Positions 24,301 to 32,980 of a DNA stretch of 64,000 nucleotides are shown here, piece after piece; position 1 is the stretch's first letter; every line of letters starts with the position of its first letter. A program made the translations under genes and the position numbers. This stretch comes from a virus: positions 1-64,000 of IMG/VR virus record IMGVR_UViG_3300026484_000002. One strand, 5' to 3'. The notes below the pieces were generated by a model. The model made no database searches. It had not been told where the DNA came from and was given only the letters and a program-made list of their open reading frames with translations.

Positions 24301-24713
24301 CAGATGGATTAATAGTTACAGAACCAAGTCATAAAACTATAACATTAGACAATTCAGGAGACAAAGCATCTAAAGCATTCCTAACAATAGCATCAGATGA
24401 CAACAATGAGTTATATGCTCAATGGATGATTGAAGAACTAGCTAGTGGTTGGGATGGTACTAGTACATTTGAAGATGATACGACAACTGAATTGACTATA
24501 GACAAAGTGTATCAAGAGCAAACATCAAAACTATTATATAGAGCATTAGCAGATAAGATAACTGTATCAGACACTGCAACATGGTCTAATCCATTTGACG
24601 GAGATAGTGGAGAGTTTGAACAGCTTACTAATGGCGTTGCAACAGATGTTAATGGAAATACTATCCGAACTATTATTGCTTCAACTCCACTAAATTTACT
24701 TAAGGATGTATAG
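21366..24713 (+). CDS. Large tail fibre/tailspike with carbohydrate-binding-like modules, 1115 aa
   Basis: The N-terminus resembles structural attachment domains. Two modules that start with EELVVNGDF (about 110) and EELVTNGTF (about 375) and end with ISVREIS / ISVQIA (about 215 and 515) look like CBM4/9-type jelly rolls. The middle (about 560-800) is a beta-rich domain with no recognised enzyme motif; the C-terminus is repetitive and T/D/S-rich. Expected to bind surface sugars or protein receptors of the host. This is the main host-range candidate. Confidence 0.75.
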   Translation: MKILNKNSTGSRSRALTEREVMQELTPGDKNYGKIAVGTDGTYEGEVLIGKDSDVQNTLANIDATHPFNGYVGSKKDMRFETSTNNILKVANMQEQYIVDGKVVDILGEELVVNGDFSEDVEITNTSHNLGIDYAVKLYQVSLSISNITADVSFKTRRTTAYYDTHKVISENGFYTFFIDSHFAHPEINYNGLIVIESSSSFVINNISVREISAIDLNITNDRTGFNGEGNNSFVPHVHVVGFDPISTGSITGNRVATDAQIGTILDNIPAQTANTRIKCRVKSTTDGIKVEILDKSDSDAVVRIQTVNGTGAETLTFTLPVNNDGYKVKATKITNDGVDSDDADERIDVTAEVSTGLVVDGKVKRGDYVVVDKEELVTNGTFEDVADGEVGHDNGDGTVDGWEDTQYDYIDLSVVGGELKVYITANTKAAIHHIDGLVAGVKYSLSFDAYMTQGDNYQLRLPNTVENTTILYTNSSKATHSIIFTATEGFVTFMLRNTADVTTTFYTDNISVQIADDTFKAIEDTDDGESLSSSKFKPADYISNQVFVGMKDDGTYTYDVLMNDAYAKESTTETLTNNGYASLGGGLFSKGSDVITPIGRWQTLNKGAYHPMLSPFSCVRHARTKGSTNGNASNKWYESAVFKIAENTADLFTVSADGGSLHDIYESVGISSSGGVGLGRPDSKFFDIVYPSQWLDMRYSSTKTNLPELASKEFSDGVSGKGGVCDAVGMIAAIETLGSSTQTKIGLQKKNFTTFPTYLYGTTGYHEGQAFVFKDFNTEDAGNWYLNIDRTIDLVIEKDVFFTKQLPITQVGEQFVTRAYCDPSLYPQILKDKLANEQVVAGVEPALIDQNGNNITPAGQTEFLLCNTKAKKVHNVIVSTNPEEDKPTYSSETVVADYVENKITQTLNTGDLALVSSTDSIPVATIQDSKQTEYVLEKYVATNSNEISLGNNITSLIGVGTGTGASETNTIGNVIVDTDGLIVTEPSHKTITLDNSGDKASKAFLTIASDDNNELYAQWMIEELASGWDGTSTFEDDTTTELTIDKVYQEQTSKLLYRALADKITVSDTATWSNPFDGDSGEFEQLTNGVATDVNGNTIRTIIASTPLNLLKDV

Positions 24714-25493
24714 ATGACTAAATTAGAAAAAATAGACTTGGCTTTATCGAAAGGTAAAGTTCAAGGTGCTAAACAACTACTTAAAGAATATTATCAAGCA
24801 GAAGACAAAGCTGCTTGGGATAAAGCTAGACATGAAGAGTATGAGGCACTGTACCCGTCAATGAGAGACATGACAGATGATGAAAAAGCTAAATATGATG
24901 AAGCTAATTTTACTGAGGATAATCCTAAACCTGATGAGTTTGAGTACCTACAAGTAAAGATAGAATATATTGCTACAGATGAAGATGGCAATGAGGTTAG
25001 AACGCCAGAAGACTATCTAACATATACTGAGTGGCTAAATGAAACTAAAGTCGTTAAAGAGGCTGTATATGACGATGACGGAATATTAGTTGAACCAGAA
25101 GAAACTGAACCTATAAGACCTTATGCAACAGCGGAAATTACAGAAGATAGAATTAATAGTTATGAACCCCTTGCTGCTTATCTCAAAGAAAAAGCTAAGG
25201 TAGAAAAGCAGAAAACATTAGATACATTATCTGTAACTGCAAATACAGTAGCTTATGATGCAAATGGTAAAGCTATCTCTAATATGGGTGCAGTAGTTAG
25301 TCTTGCTAATTATAAATTTAATAAAGCATTAGCTGATGATACAAGTGCAAAAGATGCTTACCAATCTATTTATAAAGATACTACAATAGGTTGGAAAGGC
25401 TATGACAATTTGGTTCATCAAGTAGAAGTTGAAAGTATTTGTGAAGCACTTGAATTGGGTATGCAAGAAGTTGCAAAAGTTGTAGGAGTATAA
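24714..25493 (+). CDS. Tail fibre assembly protein with DUF4376-like C-terminus, 259 aa
   Basis: Begins directly after the fibre stop (TAG-ATG). Charged coiled N-terminus. The C-terminal about 80 residues fit the DUF4376-type domain of fibre-assembly proteins: VAYDANGKAISNMGAVVSLANY ... GWKGYDNLVHQVEVESICEAL. A related domain follows the second fibre at 37504. Likely chaperone of the preceding fibre. Confidence 0.65.
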   Translation: MTKLEKIDLALSKGKVQGAKQLLKEYYQAEDKAAWDKARHEEYEALYPSMRDMTDDEKAKYDEANFTEDNPKPDEFEYLQVKIEYIATDEDGNEVRTPEDYLTYTEWLNETKVVKEAVYDDDGILVEPEETEPIRPYATAEITEDRINSYEPLAAYLKEKAKVEKQKTLDTLSVTANTVAYDANGKAISNMGAVVSLANYKFNKALADDTSAKDAYQSIYKDTTIGWKGYDNLVHQVEVESICEALELGMQEVAKVVGV

Positions 25494-25495
25494 TT

Positions 25496-25984
25496 ATGAC
25501 TGCAACAGTAGCATTTTATATAGGAGGTGGATCCACGATTGATAAATTTATCAGTTGGTGGACTGCTGACTTTAAAGACAAGTTTAATGGTAAATGGGAA
25601 CTAATTCCAAGTCATGTAGAAATCAGTTTTGATAAAGTTAGCTGGTGGTCAGCTTCTACACGTAATGGTGTATTTAGAAAAAAGATTATACAACTTAATC
25701 AAGATAAATGGAGATTATATAGCTTTGAGGTGTCAAAAGAAGAATCTGATGCAATGATAGCAAAAGCTAGAAATTTTTTAGGTATGCAATATGACTGGGC
25801 TAACATAATATTCTCTGATGGACTAAAATTAGATATAGGTGCAAAAAACAAATTGACTTGTGATGAAAGTGTAGCTAGAATATTATTATTGTGCTGGGTA
25901 GGTGGAGGATTAAACAAAATAAATAATCTAAATCCTAAAAGATTAGAAGAATATATTTCAAATATACTCAAAGAGGCACCATGA
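25496..25984 (+). CDS. Papain-like (YiiX/NlpC-P60-type) cysteine hydrolase
   Basis: 162 aa. Has His40 in PSHVEIS and Cys122 in KLTCDESVAR, a circular-permuted His-then-Cys order as in YiiX/YebB-type hydrolases, with GMQYDWANII between. Could act on peptide or amide bonds of the cell envelope. It sits at the fibre/lysis boundary and overlaps the next gene by 4 bases (ATGA). Confidence 0.6.
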   Translation: MTATVAFYIGGGSTIDKFISWWTADFKDKFNGKWELIPSHVEISFDKVSWWSASTRNGVFRKKIIQLNQDKWRLYSFEVSKEESDAMIAKARNFLGMQYDWANIIFSDGLKLDIGAKNKLTCDESVARILLLCWVGGGLNKINNLNPKRLEEYISNILKEAP

Positions 25985-26592
25985 CAGAAGAAACAATGAA
26001 AGACTTGCTAACACGACATGATGATGCAATAATTAAACAAGATACAACTATTAAAGCACTAGTTATTAGTGTTGAACATCTAGTGAGTGCTCAAACAGAA
26101 ACTAATGAACAGTTAAAAGATATCAGTAAATACTTAGCTAAACAAGCTATATTTAGCAATAAACTTGAGACTATAGATAGAGAAATAAAAGAGTCTTTTG
26201 AAAGACGAGACAAAGAATTAGTAGAAAAAACTAAGAGAATTCACTTGCGTATAGATGAGATGGATGTGTTGCAAAAATCAGAAAATGGATGCAACAGTGT
26301 TCGTCTTCTGCATAAAGATGTAGAATCGCTTACTAGAGATATGACTAGATTAATAGGTGTTACAGAAGAGCATAGGATGAGTATAGAACAATTAGATAAA
26401 AACGATAGCAATAAAATCTCACCAACTACTATTAGATGGGCAGTTGGATTAACCATATTATACTCTATATCATTTGGAACTTATGTGGTTCAGGCATTTA
26501 GTAAAGTAGATGCAATAAATTCAAGAATAACTGTACTCTTAGAAAGAAACATAAAAGATACTACAGATCTTATGCACAGAAAGGATAGATAA
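25981..26592 (+). CDS. Coiled-coil membrane protein of lysis region, 203 aa
   Basis: Long charged coiled coil (about 1-135), then one transmembrane helix (RWAVGLTILYSISFGTYVV, about 151-170) and a short basic tail. Lies between the hydrolase and the holin-like gene and overlaps both, so it could be a spanin-like or lysis-timing protein. No homologue recognised. Confidence 0.6.
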   Translation: MTEETMKDLLTRHDDAIIKQDTTIKALVISVEHLVSAQTETNEQLKDISKYLAKQAIFSNKLETIDREIKESFERRDKELVEKTKRIHLRIDEMDVLQKSENGCNSVRLLHKDVESLTRDMTRLIGVTEEHRMSIEQLDKNDSNKISPTTIRWAVGLTILYSISFGTYVVQAFSKVDAINSRITVLLERNIKDTTDLMHRKDR

Positions 26593-26978
26593 TGTGGGGA
26601 ACAATAGCAAACATATTTACAGGTGGAGCTACTAAGGCAGTTGAAAATATTGCTAAAGAGTGGATTGACACAGACTTAGAAAAAGCAAAAGCAGGACATA
26701 TTGATGCTGAAGCTAAGTCTCTGTTTGTTAAAGTGTTGGATCCAAATGGCAAAATGAGAAGAAACTTGGCAACATTTGCTAGTTGGGCGTACGGGTATTA
26801 TTTGTTTGTAACATCAATTCTCATCTTTATAGTAGCTTTTAAGCTAGGAGATGTTGATGGAGCTAAATTAGCGTCTAAATTAATGACAGACCTCTTCACT
26901 CCTATAACTGCCTCATGGGCTACAATAGTAACTGCATCGTTTGGCGTGAATAGTATAAATGTAGTAAAAGGAAAATAA
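26592..26978 (+). CDS. Holin-like protein (GTA-holin 3TM type), 128 aa
   Basis: N-terminal amphipathic helical region, then NGKMRRNLATFASWAYGYYLF with two predicted transmembrane helices, and a polar C-terminus. The pattern fits the GTA_holin_3TM family that precedes endolysins. Translationally coupled to the upstream gene (TAATG). Would form the membrane lesion that releases the endolysin. Confidence 0.65.
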   Translation: MWGTIANIFTGGATKAVENIAKEWIDTDLEKAKAGHIDAEAKSLFVKVLDPNGKMRRNLATFASWAYGYYLFVTSILIFIVAFKLGDVDGAKLASKLMTDLFTPITASWATIVTASFGVNSINVVKGK

Positions 26979-26981
26979 AAA

Positions 26982-27395
26982 ATGCATTCAAAACATTTTA
27001 AAATTCATGAGTTAGTACCAAAAAAGATGTATGAGAAATATGGTGAAGCTGCTTGGAGATATGTGGATCCAAGGCTAGTAGAAAGTATTGATAAGTTGAA
27101 AGAACATTTCAATTTAGGAACTATGACTATAAATAATTATTTTTGGGGAGGGAACCGAGAATGGAGTGGGATAAGAACGCCAGATAGCCCTTATTATAGC
27201 TATGGGTCTCAGCATAGTTATGGTAATGCATTTGATATTGTATTTAGTAATTACAATGCTGAAGAAGTTAGACAATATATACTTGAAAATCAAAATCATT
27301 TTCCATATATAAGAAGACTTGAAGACAAAGTGAATTGGATTCATCTAGATGTAGCAAATACTGGCAAAAAAGAAATAGTATTATTTAATCCATAA
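26982..27395 (+). CDS. Endolysin: M15 family D-Ala-D-Ala/L-Ala-D-Glu peptidase
   Basis: 137 aa. Zinc ligands of the M15 family are visible: SQHSYGNAFDI (His78, Asp85) and WIHLDV (His121), with the SGIR loop before them. Typical length of phage M15 endolysins without a separate wall-binding domain. AAGGA upstream, three bases after holin-like gene. It would cut peptidoglycan cross-links at lysis. Confidence 0.85.
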   Translation: MHSKHFKIHELVPKKMYEKYGEAAWRYVDPRLVESIDKLKEHFNLGTMTINNYFWGGNREWSGIRTPDSPYYSYGSQHSYGNAFDIVFSNYNAEEVRQYILENQNHFPYIRRLEDKVNWIHLDVANTGKKEIVLFNP

Positions 27396-27439
27396 TTTTA
27401 TAACATAAATATGCTCAATACAATAAAGTTTATTTATGT

Positions 27440-27445
27440 TATAAT
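27440..27445 (+). promoter_or_regulatory. Late promoter -10 (TGT-TATAAT)
   Basis: Extended -10 box in the 79-base gap before the portal gene, with AAGTTTATTTA upstream; no strong -35. Confidence 0.6.
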
Positions 27446-27474
27446 ACAAACAATAAAGAGTAAGGACCAGCTAT

Positions 27475-29487
27475 ATGAACAAACCAAAAATAAATAAAGC
27501 AGAGCTTCTGGCTAATTTAAAAGCTGATATGGCTGCTGCCGATACTTCTCGCAAACAAATAGATTCAGAAATTAAACAAAGAAGAAGTGTTTATAATGGC
27601 GAGCCTTACGGAAATGAAGAAAAAGGTAAAAGCAGGATTGTTCCAAAAGTAGCTAAGAGGCAACAAGCTTGGGCTCATCCTTCTCTCAAAGAACCATTTG
27701 TAAGTACACCTAATTTAGTTAGATTTTCTCCTATCACATATGAAGATGTTCCTGCTGCAAGACAAAATGAAATACTACTAAATAGCCAATTCTGTAGACA
27801 ATTTGATAGATATAATTTTATGACTAAAGTACTTAAAGTATTAGAAGTTGATGCTACGGTATTTGTTCAAACTGGATGGGAATATGAAGAAGAAAAAGTA
27901 GTTCAAGAAGTTGATGTTATAGAAATAGATGAAACTACTGGTGAAAGATATATTGCTAAAGTTGAAGAAGAAGTATTGGTTCCAACTGTAAATAAACCTA
28001 CTGCAAGAGTTTGTAGAAGTGAAGATATATATGTGGATCCAACTTGTGAAGATAATTTAGACAAAGCTCAATTTCTTATATATAGATATGAAACTGATTT
28101 AAGTACATTGCGAAAAGATCCAAGATATAAAAACCTTGATAAAGTTGCAAAAGCTGGAACTAGAGAAGATCTAGATTATGAAGATCCAGATCCTACTAAC
28201 TTTGAATTTAAAGATGCACCTAGAAAGAAATTGTTGGTTCATGAATATTGGGGAAATTATGATATTAACGGAGATGGAATAGCAGAACCAATAGTTTGTG
28301 TTTGGGTAGATGATATAATTATTAGATTGCAAGACAACCCATATCCAGATAAAAAGATTCCATTCCTAAGCTGTGCTGCAGATAGTGTTCCATTTCAATT
28401 GCATGGTGAAAATGATATAGATAATATTGAAGATCAGCAACAAGTAATTACAGCTGTGACTAGAGGTATTATAAATAATATGGCTTCTAGCAACAATGGA
28501 CAAACAGGTATTCGTAAAGGTGCATTAGATCCAGTTCAAAAGAAACGAATGTTAGATGGTAAGAATTTTGAATTCAATGGATCTCCTGGAGATATCTGGC
28601 AGGGTAGCTACAATGCTATACCAAACAGTGCATTTCAAATGTTACAGATGATGAATGGTGAAGTAGATAGTCTAACAGGTACTAAAAGTTTTAGTGGTGG
28701 TATTAATGGCGGGAGTCTTGGATCTAGTGCTACAGCAGCAAGAGGTGTGCTTGATAGTACAGCAATCAGAAGACTAGACAAAGTAAGGAACATTGCAGAG
28801 AATTTAATTAAACCATTAATTAGAAAATGGATGTCATATAATAGTGAATTCTTAAGTGACGAAGAAGTAGTTAGAGCTACTAATGATGAACATGTTGCAA
28901 TAAGAAAAAGTGAGCTACAAGGCAGATTTGATTTAGATATAGAAATTAGTACACCTGAAGATGATACAGCTAAAAGAAATGAACTAGGGTTCCTTCTTCA
29001 AACGATGGGACCAAACCTACCATTTGAAATGACACAATTAATTTTAGGTGAAATAGCTAGATTAAACAGAATGCCTAAATTAGAAAAAGATATTAAAGAT
29101 TATAAACCTCAGCAAGATCCAATTAAAGAGCAACTAAAACAAATAGAACTAGAAAAAGCAAAAGCTGATATTGCAAAAGTTAAAGCAGATATTCAAAAAA
29201 TATATACTGAAAGTATTGAAAACAAAGATGGAGATTTGGCTAAAAAATCAGCTCAAGCAGAAGTACTTAGGGCACAAGCAAAACTTCTTGAAAGTAAAGC
29301 AGACATGGAAGATCTTAAATTTGTTAAAATGGACAATCAGACAGATGAACAATTTCAGCTTGAGAAGATTCAAATGGAGAATGAGCTTAAAGCTAAAATA
29401 GCTGCACTTAAAGAAGAATATAAAATAAAACAAATGAATATCCAAGTTGATAATGGAGATTCCAACATTGGTATACCAAGAGCATAG
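27475..29487 (+). CDS. Portal protein (N4 gp59-like)
   Basis: 670 aa. Forms the dodecameric ring for DNA entry and exit. Diagnostic blocks: RIVPKVAKRQQAWAHPSL and EPFVSTPNLVRFSP near the N-terminus, EDIYVDPTCEDNLDKAQF in the wing, and a C-terminal helical barrel (about 540-660) of regular coiled coil (KAKADIAKVKADIQKIY). AAGGA and a TATAAT box lie upstream. Position between lysis and scaffold genes matches N4. Confidence 0.88.
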   Translation: MNKPKINKAELLANLKADMAAADTSRKQIDSEIKQRRSVYNGEPYGNEEKGKSRIVPKVAKRQQAWAHPSLKEPFVSTPNLVRFSPITYEDVPAARQNEILLNSQFCRQFDRYNFMTKVLKVLEVDATVFVQTGWEYEEEKVVQEVDVIEIDETTGERYIAKVEEEVLVPTVNKPTARVCRSEDIYVDPTCEDNLDKAQFLIYRYETDLSTLRKDPRYKNLDKVAKAGTREDLDYEDPDPTNFEFKDAPRKKLLVHEYWGNYDINGDGIAEPIVCVWVDDIIIRLQDNPYPDKKIPFLSCAADSVPFQLHGENDIDNIEDQQQVITAVTRGIINNMASSNNGQTGIRKGALDPVQKKRMLDGKNFEFNGSPGDIWQGSYNAIPNSAFQMLQMMNGEVDSLTGTKSFSGGINGGSLGSSATAARGVLDSTAIRRLDKVRNIAENLIKPLIRKWMSYNSEFLSDEEVVRATNDEHVAIRKSELQGRFDLDIEISTPEDDTAKRNELGFLLQTMGPNLPFEMTQLILGEIARLNRMPKLEKDIKDYKPQQDPIKEQLKQIELEKAKADIAKVKADIQKIYTESIENKDGDLAKKSAQAEVLRAQAKLLESKADMEDLKFVKMDNQTDEQFQLEKIQMENELKAKIAALKEEYKIKQMNIQVDNGDSNIGIPRA

Positions 29488-29498
29488 GAGATAATAAA

Positions 29499-29759
29499 AT
29501 GGGAATATTAGATAATGCAAGATATGCAGAAATAGGTAAAAAGTCTGAAGCTAAAAAGCTAGTTGATACTGCAATTAACGCAGCTGCTCCTAAAATAGCA
29601 GAAGCAACACTTAGAGAACACGGTCCAATTATTGAACGAATAGCACTCAATAAATATGGACCAGTAATTCATAAGCGTGCAGTAGGAGAAACTTTAGCTA
29701 ATCTTGGTATAGGTATTTCCAATAGTGGAAATGGCTTATCAAGTTTGGGCTTTAGTTAA
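29499..29759 (+). CDS. Small virion-associated protein, 86 aa
   Basis: Basic helical N-terminus, glycine-rich C-terminus ending GNGLSSLGFS. Located between portal and scaffold, the place where N4 has short gp58-type genes. The end motif GLSxxG recurs in the next gene. Confidence 0.65.
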   Translation: MGILDNARYAEIGKKSEAKKLVDTAINAAAPKIAEATLREHGPIIERIALNKYGPVIHKRAVGETLANLGIGISNSGNGLSSLGFS

Positions 29760-29788
29760 AATTTAAACAAATAAAAAAGGATAATAAA

Positions 29789-30067
29789 ATGAATGAAGAA
29801 CAAGGCTTAAGTACAATGGGTGTAGAACCACAAGGAGTTACTGTTGAAAATCCTATTCAAGAAGGACAAGTAGCTGGAGGTATAACTGTAGAAGAAGTAA
29901 TTCAATTACTTATGTCAGGAAAGAATCCTCAGGAATTAGCTGAAGTTGGAGTTCCAGTTGAAATTATAAAACAAGCTATTCAGATCATTCAACAGCAGGT
30001 TCAGGAACAACAAGCACAAGATCAGATGCCACAACAAGGTGGTTTGAGTCAAATTGGCATACAATAA
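29789..30067 (+). CDS. Glutamine-rich small protein, 92 aa
   Basis: Starts with EEQGLSTMG and ends with GGLSQIGIQ; the C-terminal half is Q-rich (IIQQQVQEQQAQDQ). AAAAAGGAT ribosome site. The two GLSxxG motifs suggest a repeated binding peptide shared with its neighbour. Function in head assembly is likely only by position. Confidence 0.65.
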   Translation: MNEEQGLSTMGVEPQGVTVENPIQEGQVAGGITVEEVIQLLMSGKNPQELAEVGVPVEIIKQAIQIIQQQVQEQQAQDQMPQQGGLSQIGIQ

Positions 30068-30095
30068 CTTAAAGCACTCTTAAGTTTAAAGTTTG

Positions 30096-30101
30096 TATAA
30101 T
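30096..30101 (+). promoter_or_regulatory. Late promoter -10 (TTTG-TATAAT)
   Basis: TATAAT directly preceded by TTTG and upstream TTAAGTTTAAAG; this fits the layout reported for Campylobacterota vegetative promoters. Just downstream, CGGAT-AAT-ATCCG (30110-30122) is a 5-bp hairpin with a 3-nt loop. Confidence 0.6.
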
Positions 30102-30150
30102 GCCCATAACGGATAATATCCGAACATCAACCTAAAAAGGAATGTATTTA

Positions 30151-30474
30151 ATGGATACAATTAATCAACATCAAGCAGGTGAAAACCCTTTAGATTACTG
30201 GACTGACATGGCAATGTCATTGGATCGCTTAGAAGTAAATGATGACTTTAAGAAAGTTATTCTAGAAGGTTATTTTAAAGACAAAGCAGTTAGTGGAGTA
30301 AGTATTTTAGCTAGTGATCAAGTGAAAGCTAGTGGAAGACGCACAGATGTAATGGAAGGGCTAATCGCTATAAGTTCACTACAAGATCATTTTCAAACTA
30401 TCAAAGCTATGCGTCAAGCAGCTGAAGATGAAGCTGAGTATGAAGATGAAGATGCTGAAACAGTAGAAGGATAA
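30151..30474 (+). CDS. Hypothetical structural-region protein, 107 aa
   Basis: The ATG at 30151 is preferred because AAAAAGGA overlaps the first in-frame ATG at 30142. Contains LDYWTDMAMSLDRLE and SLQDHFQTIKAMRQ, a helical protein type found next to scaffold genes. Acidic tail. Role unknown, probably in head assembly. Confidence 0.7.
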   Translation: MDTINQHQAGENPLDYWTDMAMSLDRLEVNDDFKKVILEGYFKDKAVSGVSILASDQVKASGRRTDVMEGLIAISSLQDHFQTIKAMRQAAEDEAEYEDEDAETVEG

Positions 30475-30478
30475 TTAA

Positions 30479-31624
30479 ATGGCATATACTGAAGAAGAAT
30501 TATTTGACATGTCAGATGAAGAATTATCCGCTGCTATGGCTGAAGAAAGAGCTGAACTTCAATCTCCAGAAACAGATTTGGATCCAGAGGTAAAAACACA
30601 AACTGAACAAGATGGACCTGAAGATGAAGAGACTTTTGAAGAAGAAACGGAACAACCTGAAGAGGAATCCGCAGACCCTGAAGAAGGTCATGACAGTGAA
30701 ACACCAGAAGACGAGGAAGTACCAGTAGAAACTGATAACACAGATGCTGATAATACTGAAACTGAAAATGATGAAGTAACACAACCTAAAGCAGACGAAG
30801 AAAAAGCTGAAATTAAAAAGTATAAGTACAAAGCCAATGGTCAAGAATTTGAATTTACACAAGACGAAGTTGTGAATCAATTCGGAAAAGTATTTGGTCA
30901 AGCTATGAACTATACTAAGAAGATGCAAGCTATTGCTCCATATCGTAAAATGATTAGTGCTTTAGAAGATGAGGGGATCTCAGAAGATGATATGAATCTA
31001 ATGATTGATGCTCTTAAAGGGAATAAAGATGCAGTTACTAACTTAGTTAAACGAGCAAACGTAGATGTACTCGATTTAGACTTGGATCAGGAAACTAATT
31101 ATAAGCCCAATAGTTATGGACGTGATGAGAGTGAACTTAGACTAAAAGAAGTAATAGATGATATTTCTTCAGATAAAGAATTTGTTATTACACAAAATGT
31201 TGTTTCAGAACAATGGGATGATGCAAGTAGAGATGTATTTGCAAAAGATCCAGAGTTAATTAAGGAACTTCATATTGATGTACAAAATGGAACTTTTGAT
31301 AAAGTTAGTCCACTTGCTATGAAAATGAAAGTAATTGATGGTGGGAAACATTCCGACCTTGAATACTATATTGAAGCAGGCAAGCAGTATCACACTCAAT
31401 CACGTGCTGCGGAATTACAACAAATTGAGTTAGAGCGACAAAAAGAGCTAGAATCTGTTCAAGTAAAACAACAACAACGGACAAAAGTAAAAGAAGAAGC
31501 TCCTAGACGAAAAGCAGCTACTATACCAACAAGAAGAACCAGCACAAATAAAGTGACTGACTACTTGGATGATTCAGATGAAGCATTTGATGAATGGTAT
31601 AAGAAGTTGCAAGACAGCATGTAA
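30479..31624 (+). CDS. Scaffold protein (N4 gp57 position)
   Basis: 381 aa. Extremely acidic first third (long E/D runs with P and T), then helical central part and a basic C-terminus (RTKVKEEAPRRKA). Acidic-to-basic helical design and location just upstream of the capsid gene fit a scaffold that guides procapsid assembly. Confidence 0.75.
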   Translation: MAYTEEELFDMSDEELSAAMAEERAELQSPETDLDPEVKTQTEQDGPEDEETFEEETEQPEEESADPEEGHDSETPEDEEVPVETDNTDADNTETENDEVTQPKADEEKAEIKKYKYKANGQEFEFTQDEVVNQFGKVFGQAMNYTKKMQAIAPYRKMISALEDEGISEDDMNLMIDALKGNKDAVTNLVKRANVDVLDLDLDQETNYKPNSYGRDESELRLKEVIDDISSDKEFVITQNVVSEQWDDASRDVFAKDPELIKELHIDVQNGTFDKVSPLAMKMKVIDGGKHSDLEYYIEAGKQYHTQSRAAELQQIELERQKELESVQVKQQQRTKVKEEAPRRKAATIPTRRTSTNKVTDYLDDSDEAFDEWYKKLQDSM

Positions 31625-31655
31625 AAATGCTGTCTAACTAAACAAGGAAAATATA

Positions 31656-32837
31656 ATGGCAATTCAATCTTATAATAGTGGGACAGATTCGTCTCAAGGT
31701 CCAAATGCAACTTTAGCTTTTTATCAAAAAGCAGGTATTAAAGCTGCAAATAGAGTAAATGTATATGGTCAGTGGGCAAGTAAAAAATTCATGCCTAAAA
31801 AAATGGGTAAAACATTTAAAATTAGTAAATTCATGCATATGTATGATAGAGCTCTAAGTGATGGTGCTTTTGATTCTAAAGGATATTTATCTGGTAGAGA
31901 TTTAACTGCTGTTCAAACATTACTTGCAGCTACTGATGGTACAGGTGTTTCTCTTACAGAAGGTGCTGGTGCAACCAACGAGCGTACACTTCAAAAAGTT
32001 ACTGTTGAAGCGACATTTGCACGCTATGGTGAAATGATTTCTTATACTGATGAAGTAGAATTATTTTCTGAAGACGCAATGCAAGTACGTTACCGTGAAG
32101 AGCTTGGTGAATTAGCTAATAGTCGTTATGAAGATCTGATCCAATTAGATATGTTATCTACTCCTACAAGAGCTTATACTGGTACAGCTACTTCAGCGGC
32201 AACACTTGGTGATGGTGCAGCAGCAGATGGTTCTGACGATGCTCTTTGGAAAATTTCATATGATTCAGTTCGTAAAGCAGTGCGTAGACTTGTTCGTAAC
32301 CGTGCTAAGAAAAATACACAAGTTGTAACTGGATCTACTAAAATTGATACTAAAACAATTGCTCCTGCATTTTATGGTATCATTGATGCTGATACTAAAT
32401 CAGATTTAGAAACATTAACTCGTGGTTCAGGTGCTGAAGCTGAGTTTGTTTATGTTCCTTTCCACAAATATGGTGATGCTGCAACTGCTGCTCAAGGTGA
32501 AGTTGGTGCAATGCATGAGGTTCGTTTTATTGAATCTGAAGGTGCTCTAGTTGATTATGGTAAAGGTGCTGCTCTTCCAGATGATTATGCTGGTACACTT
32601 GCTAATGATGGTACAAAATTTGATGTTCACCACATCTTATTCCCTACGCAAGATTCTTTTGCAACAGTGGGTCTTAAAGGTATGGGTCGTATTAAATTTC
32701 ACGCTAAATCTCCAGAGAACGTAAGTGAAACTAATCCATTTGGAACAAAAGGGTTCTTCAGTTATAATTTCTTCTATGCAGGAATTATCTTACAACCTGA
32801 GAAACTTCTTAAACTTTCATTGTTAGTATCTAAATAG
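31656..32837 (+). CDS. Major capsid protein (N4-gp56 family)
   Basis: 393 aa. N-terminal helix with KFMPKKMGKTFKISKF followed by LTEGAGATNERTLQKVTVEATFARYGEMISYTDEVELF, the signature of N4-gp56-type HK97-fold capsid proteins. Codons here are richer in GCT/CGT and similar than in neighbours, as expected of a highly expressed gene. AAGGAA upstream and a tetraloop hairpin terminator downstream. Confidence 0.9.
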   Translation: MAIQSYNSGTDSSQGPNATLAFYQKAGIKAANRVNVYGQWASKKFMPKKMGKTFKISKFMHMYDRALSDGAFDSKGYLSGRDLTAVQTLLAATDGTGVSLTEGAGATNERTLQKVTVEATFARYGEMISYTDEVELFSEDAMQVRYREELGELANSRYEDLIQLDMLSTPTRAYTGTATSAATLGDGAAADGSDDALWKISYDSVRKAVRRLVRNRAKKNTQVVTGSTKIDTKTIAPAFYGIIDADTKSDLETLTRGSGAEAEFVYVPFHKYGDAATAAQGEVGAMHEVRFIESEGALVDYGKGAALPDDYAGTLANDGTKFDVHHILFPTQDSFATVGLKGMGRIKFHAKSPENVSETNPFGTKGFFSYNFFYAGIILQPEKLLKLSLLVSK

Positions 32838-32851
32838 ATATAGCAAATGCG

Positions 32852-32867
32852 CCTAGCTTCGGCTAGG
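32852..32867 (+). terminator. UUCG-tetraloop terminator after capsid gene
   Basis: CCTAGC-TTCG-GCTAGG stem with the very stable TTCG loop, extended by outer GC/GC pairs, then TTAGCTACTTTTCCCC. 14 bases after the capsid stop. Likely limits read-through and stabilises the capsid mRNA. Confidence 0.7.
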
Positions 32868-32980
32868 TTAGCTACTTTTCCCCTTCAAATTAATTAACCT
32901 ATCCTTAAGAGTAACTTAGATAAAATATAGCAATTGAGACTGCTCAATAAACTAAACAACCAAAACAAAGGACTTAGCGA

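Noticed and set aside
30524-30928. Leftward 134-codon ORF opposite the scaffold gene
   Set aside because: Phenylalanine/leucine-rich shadow of the glutamate-rich scaffold N-terminus.
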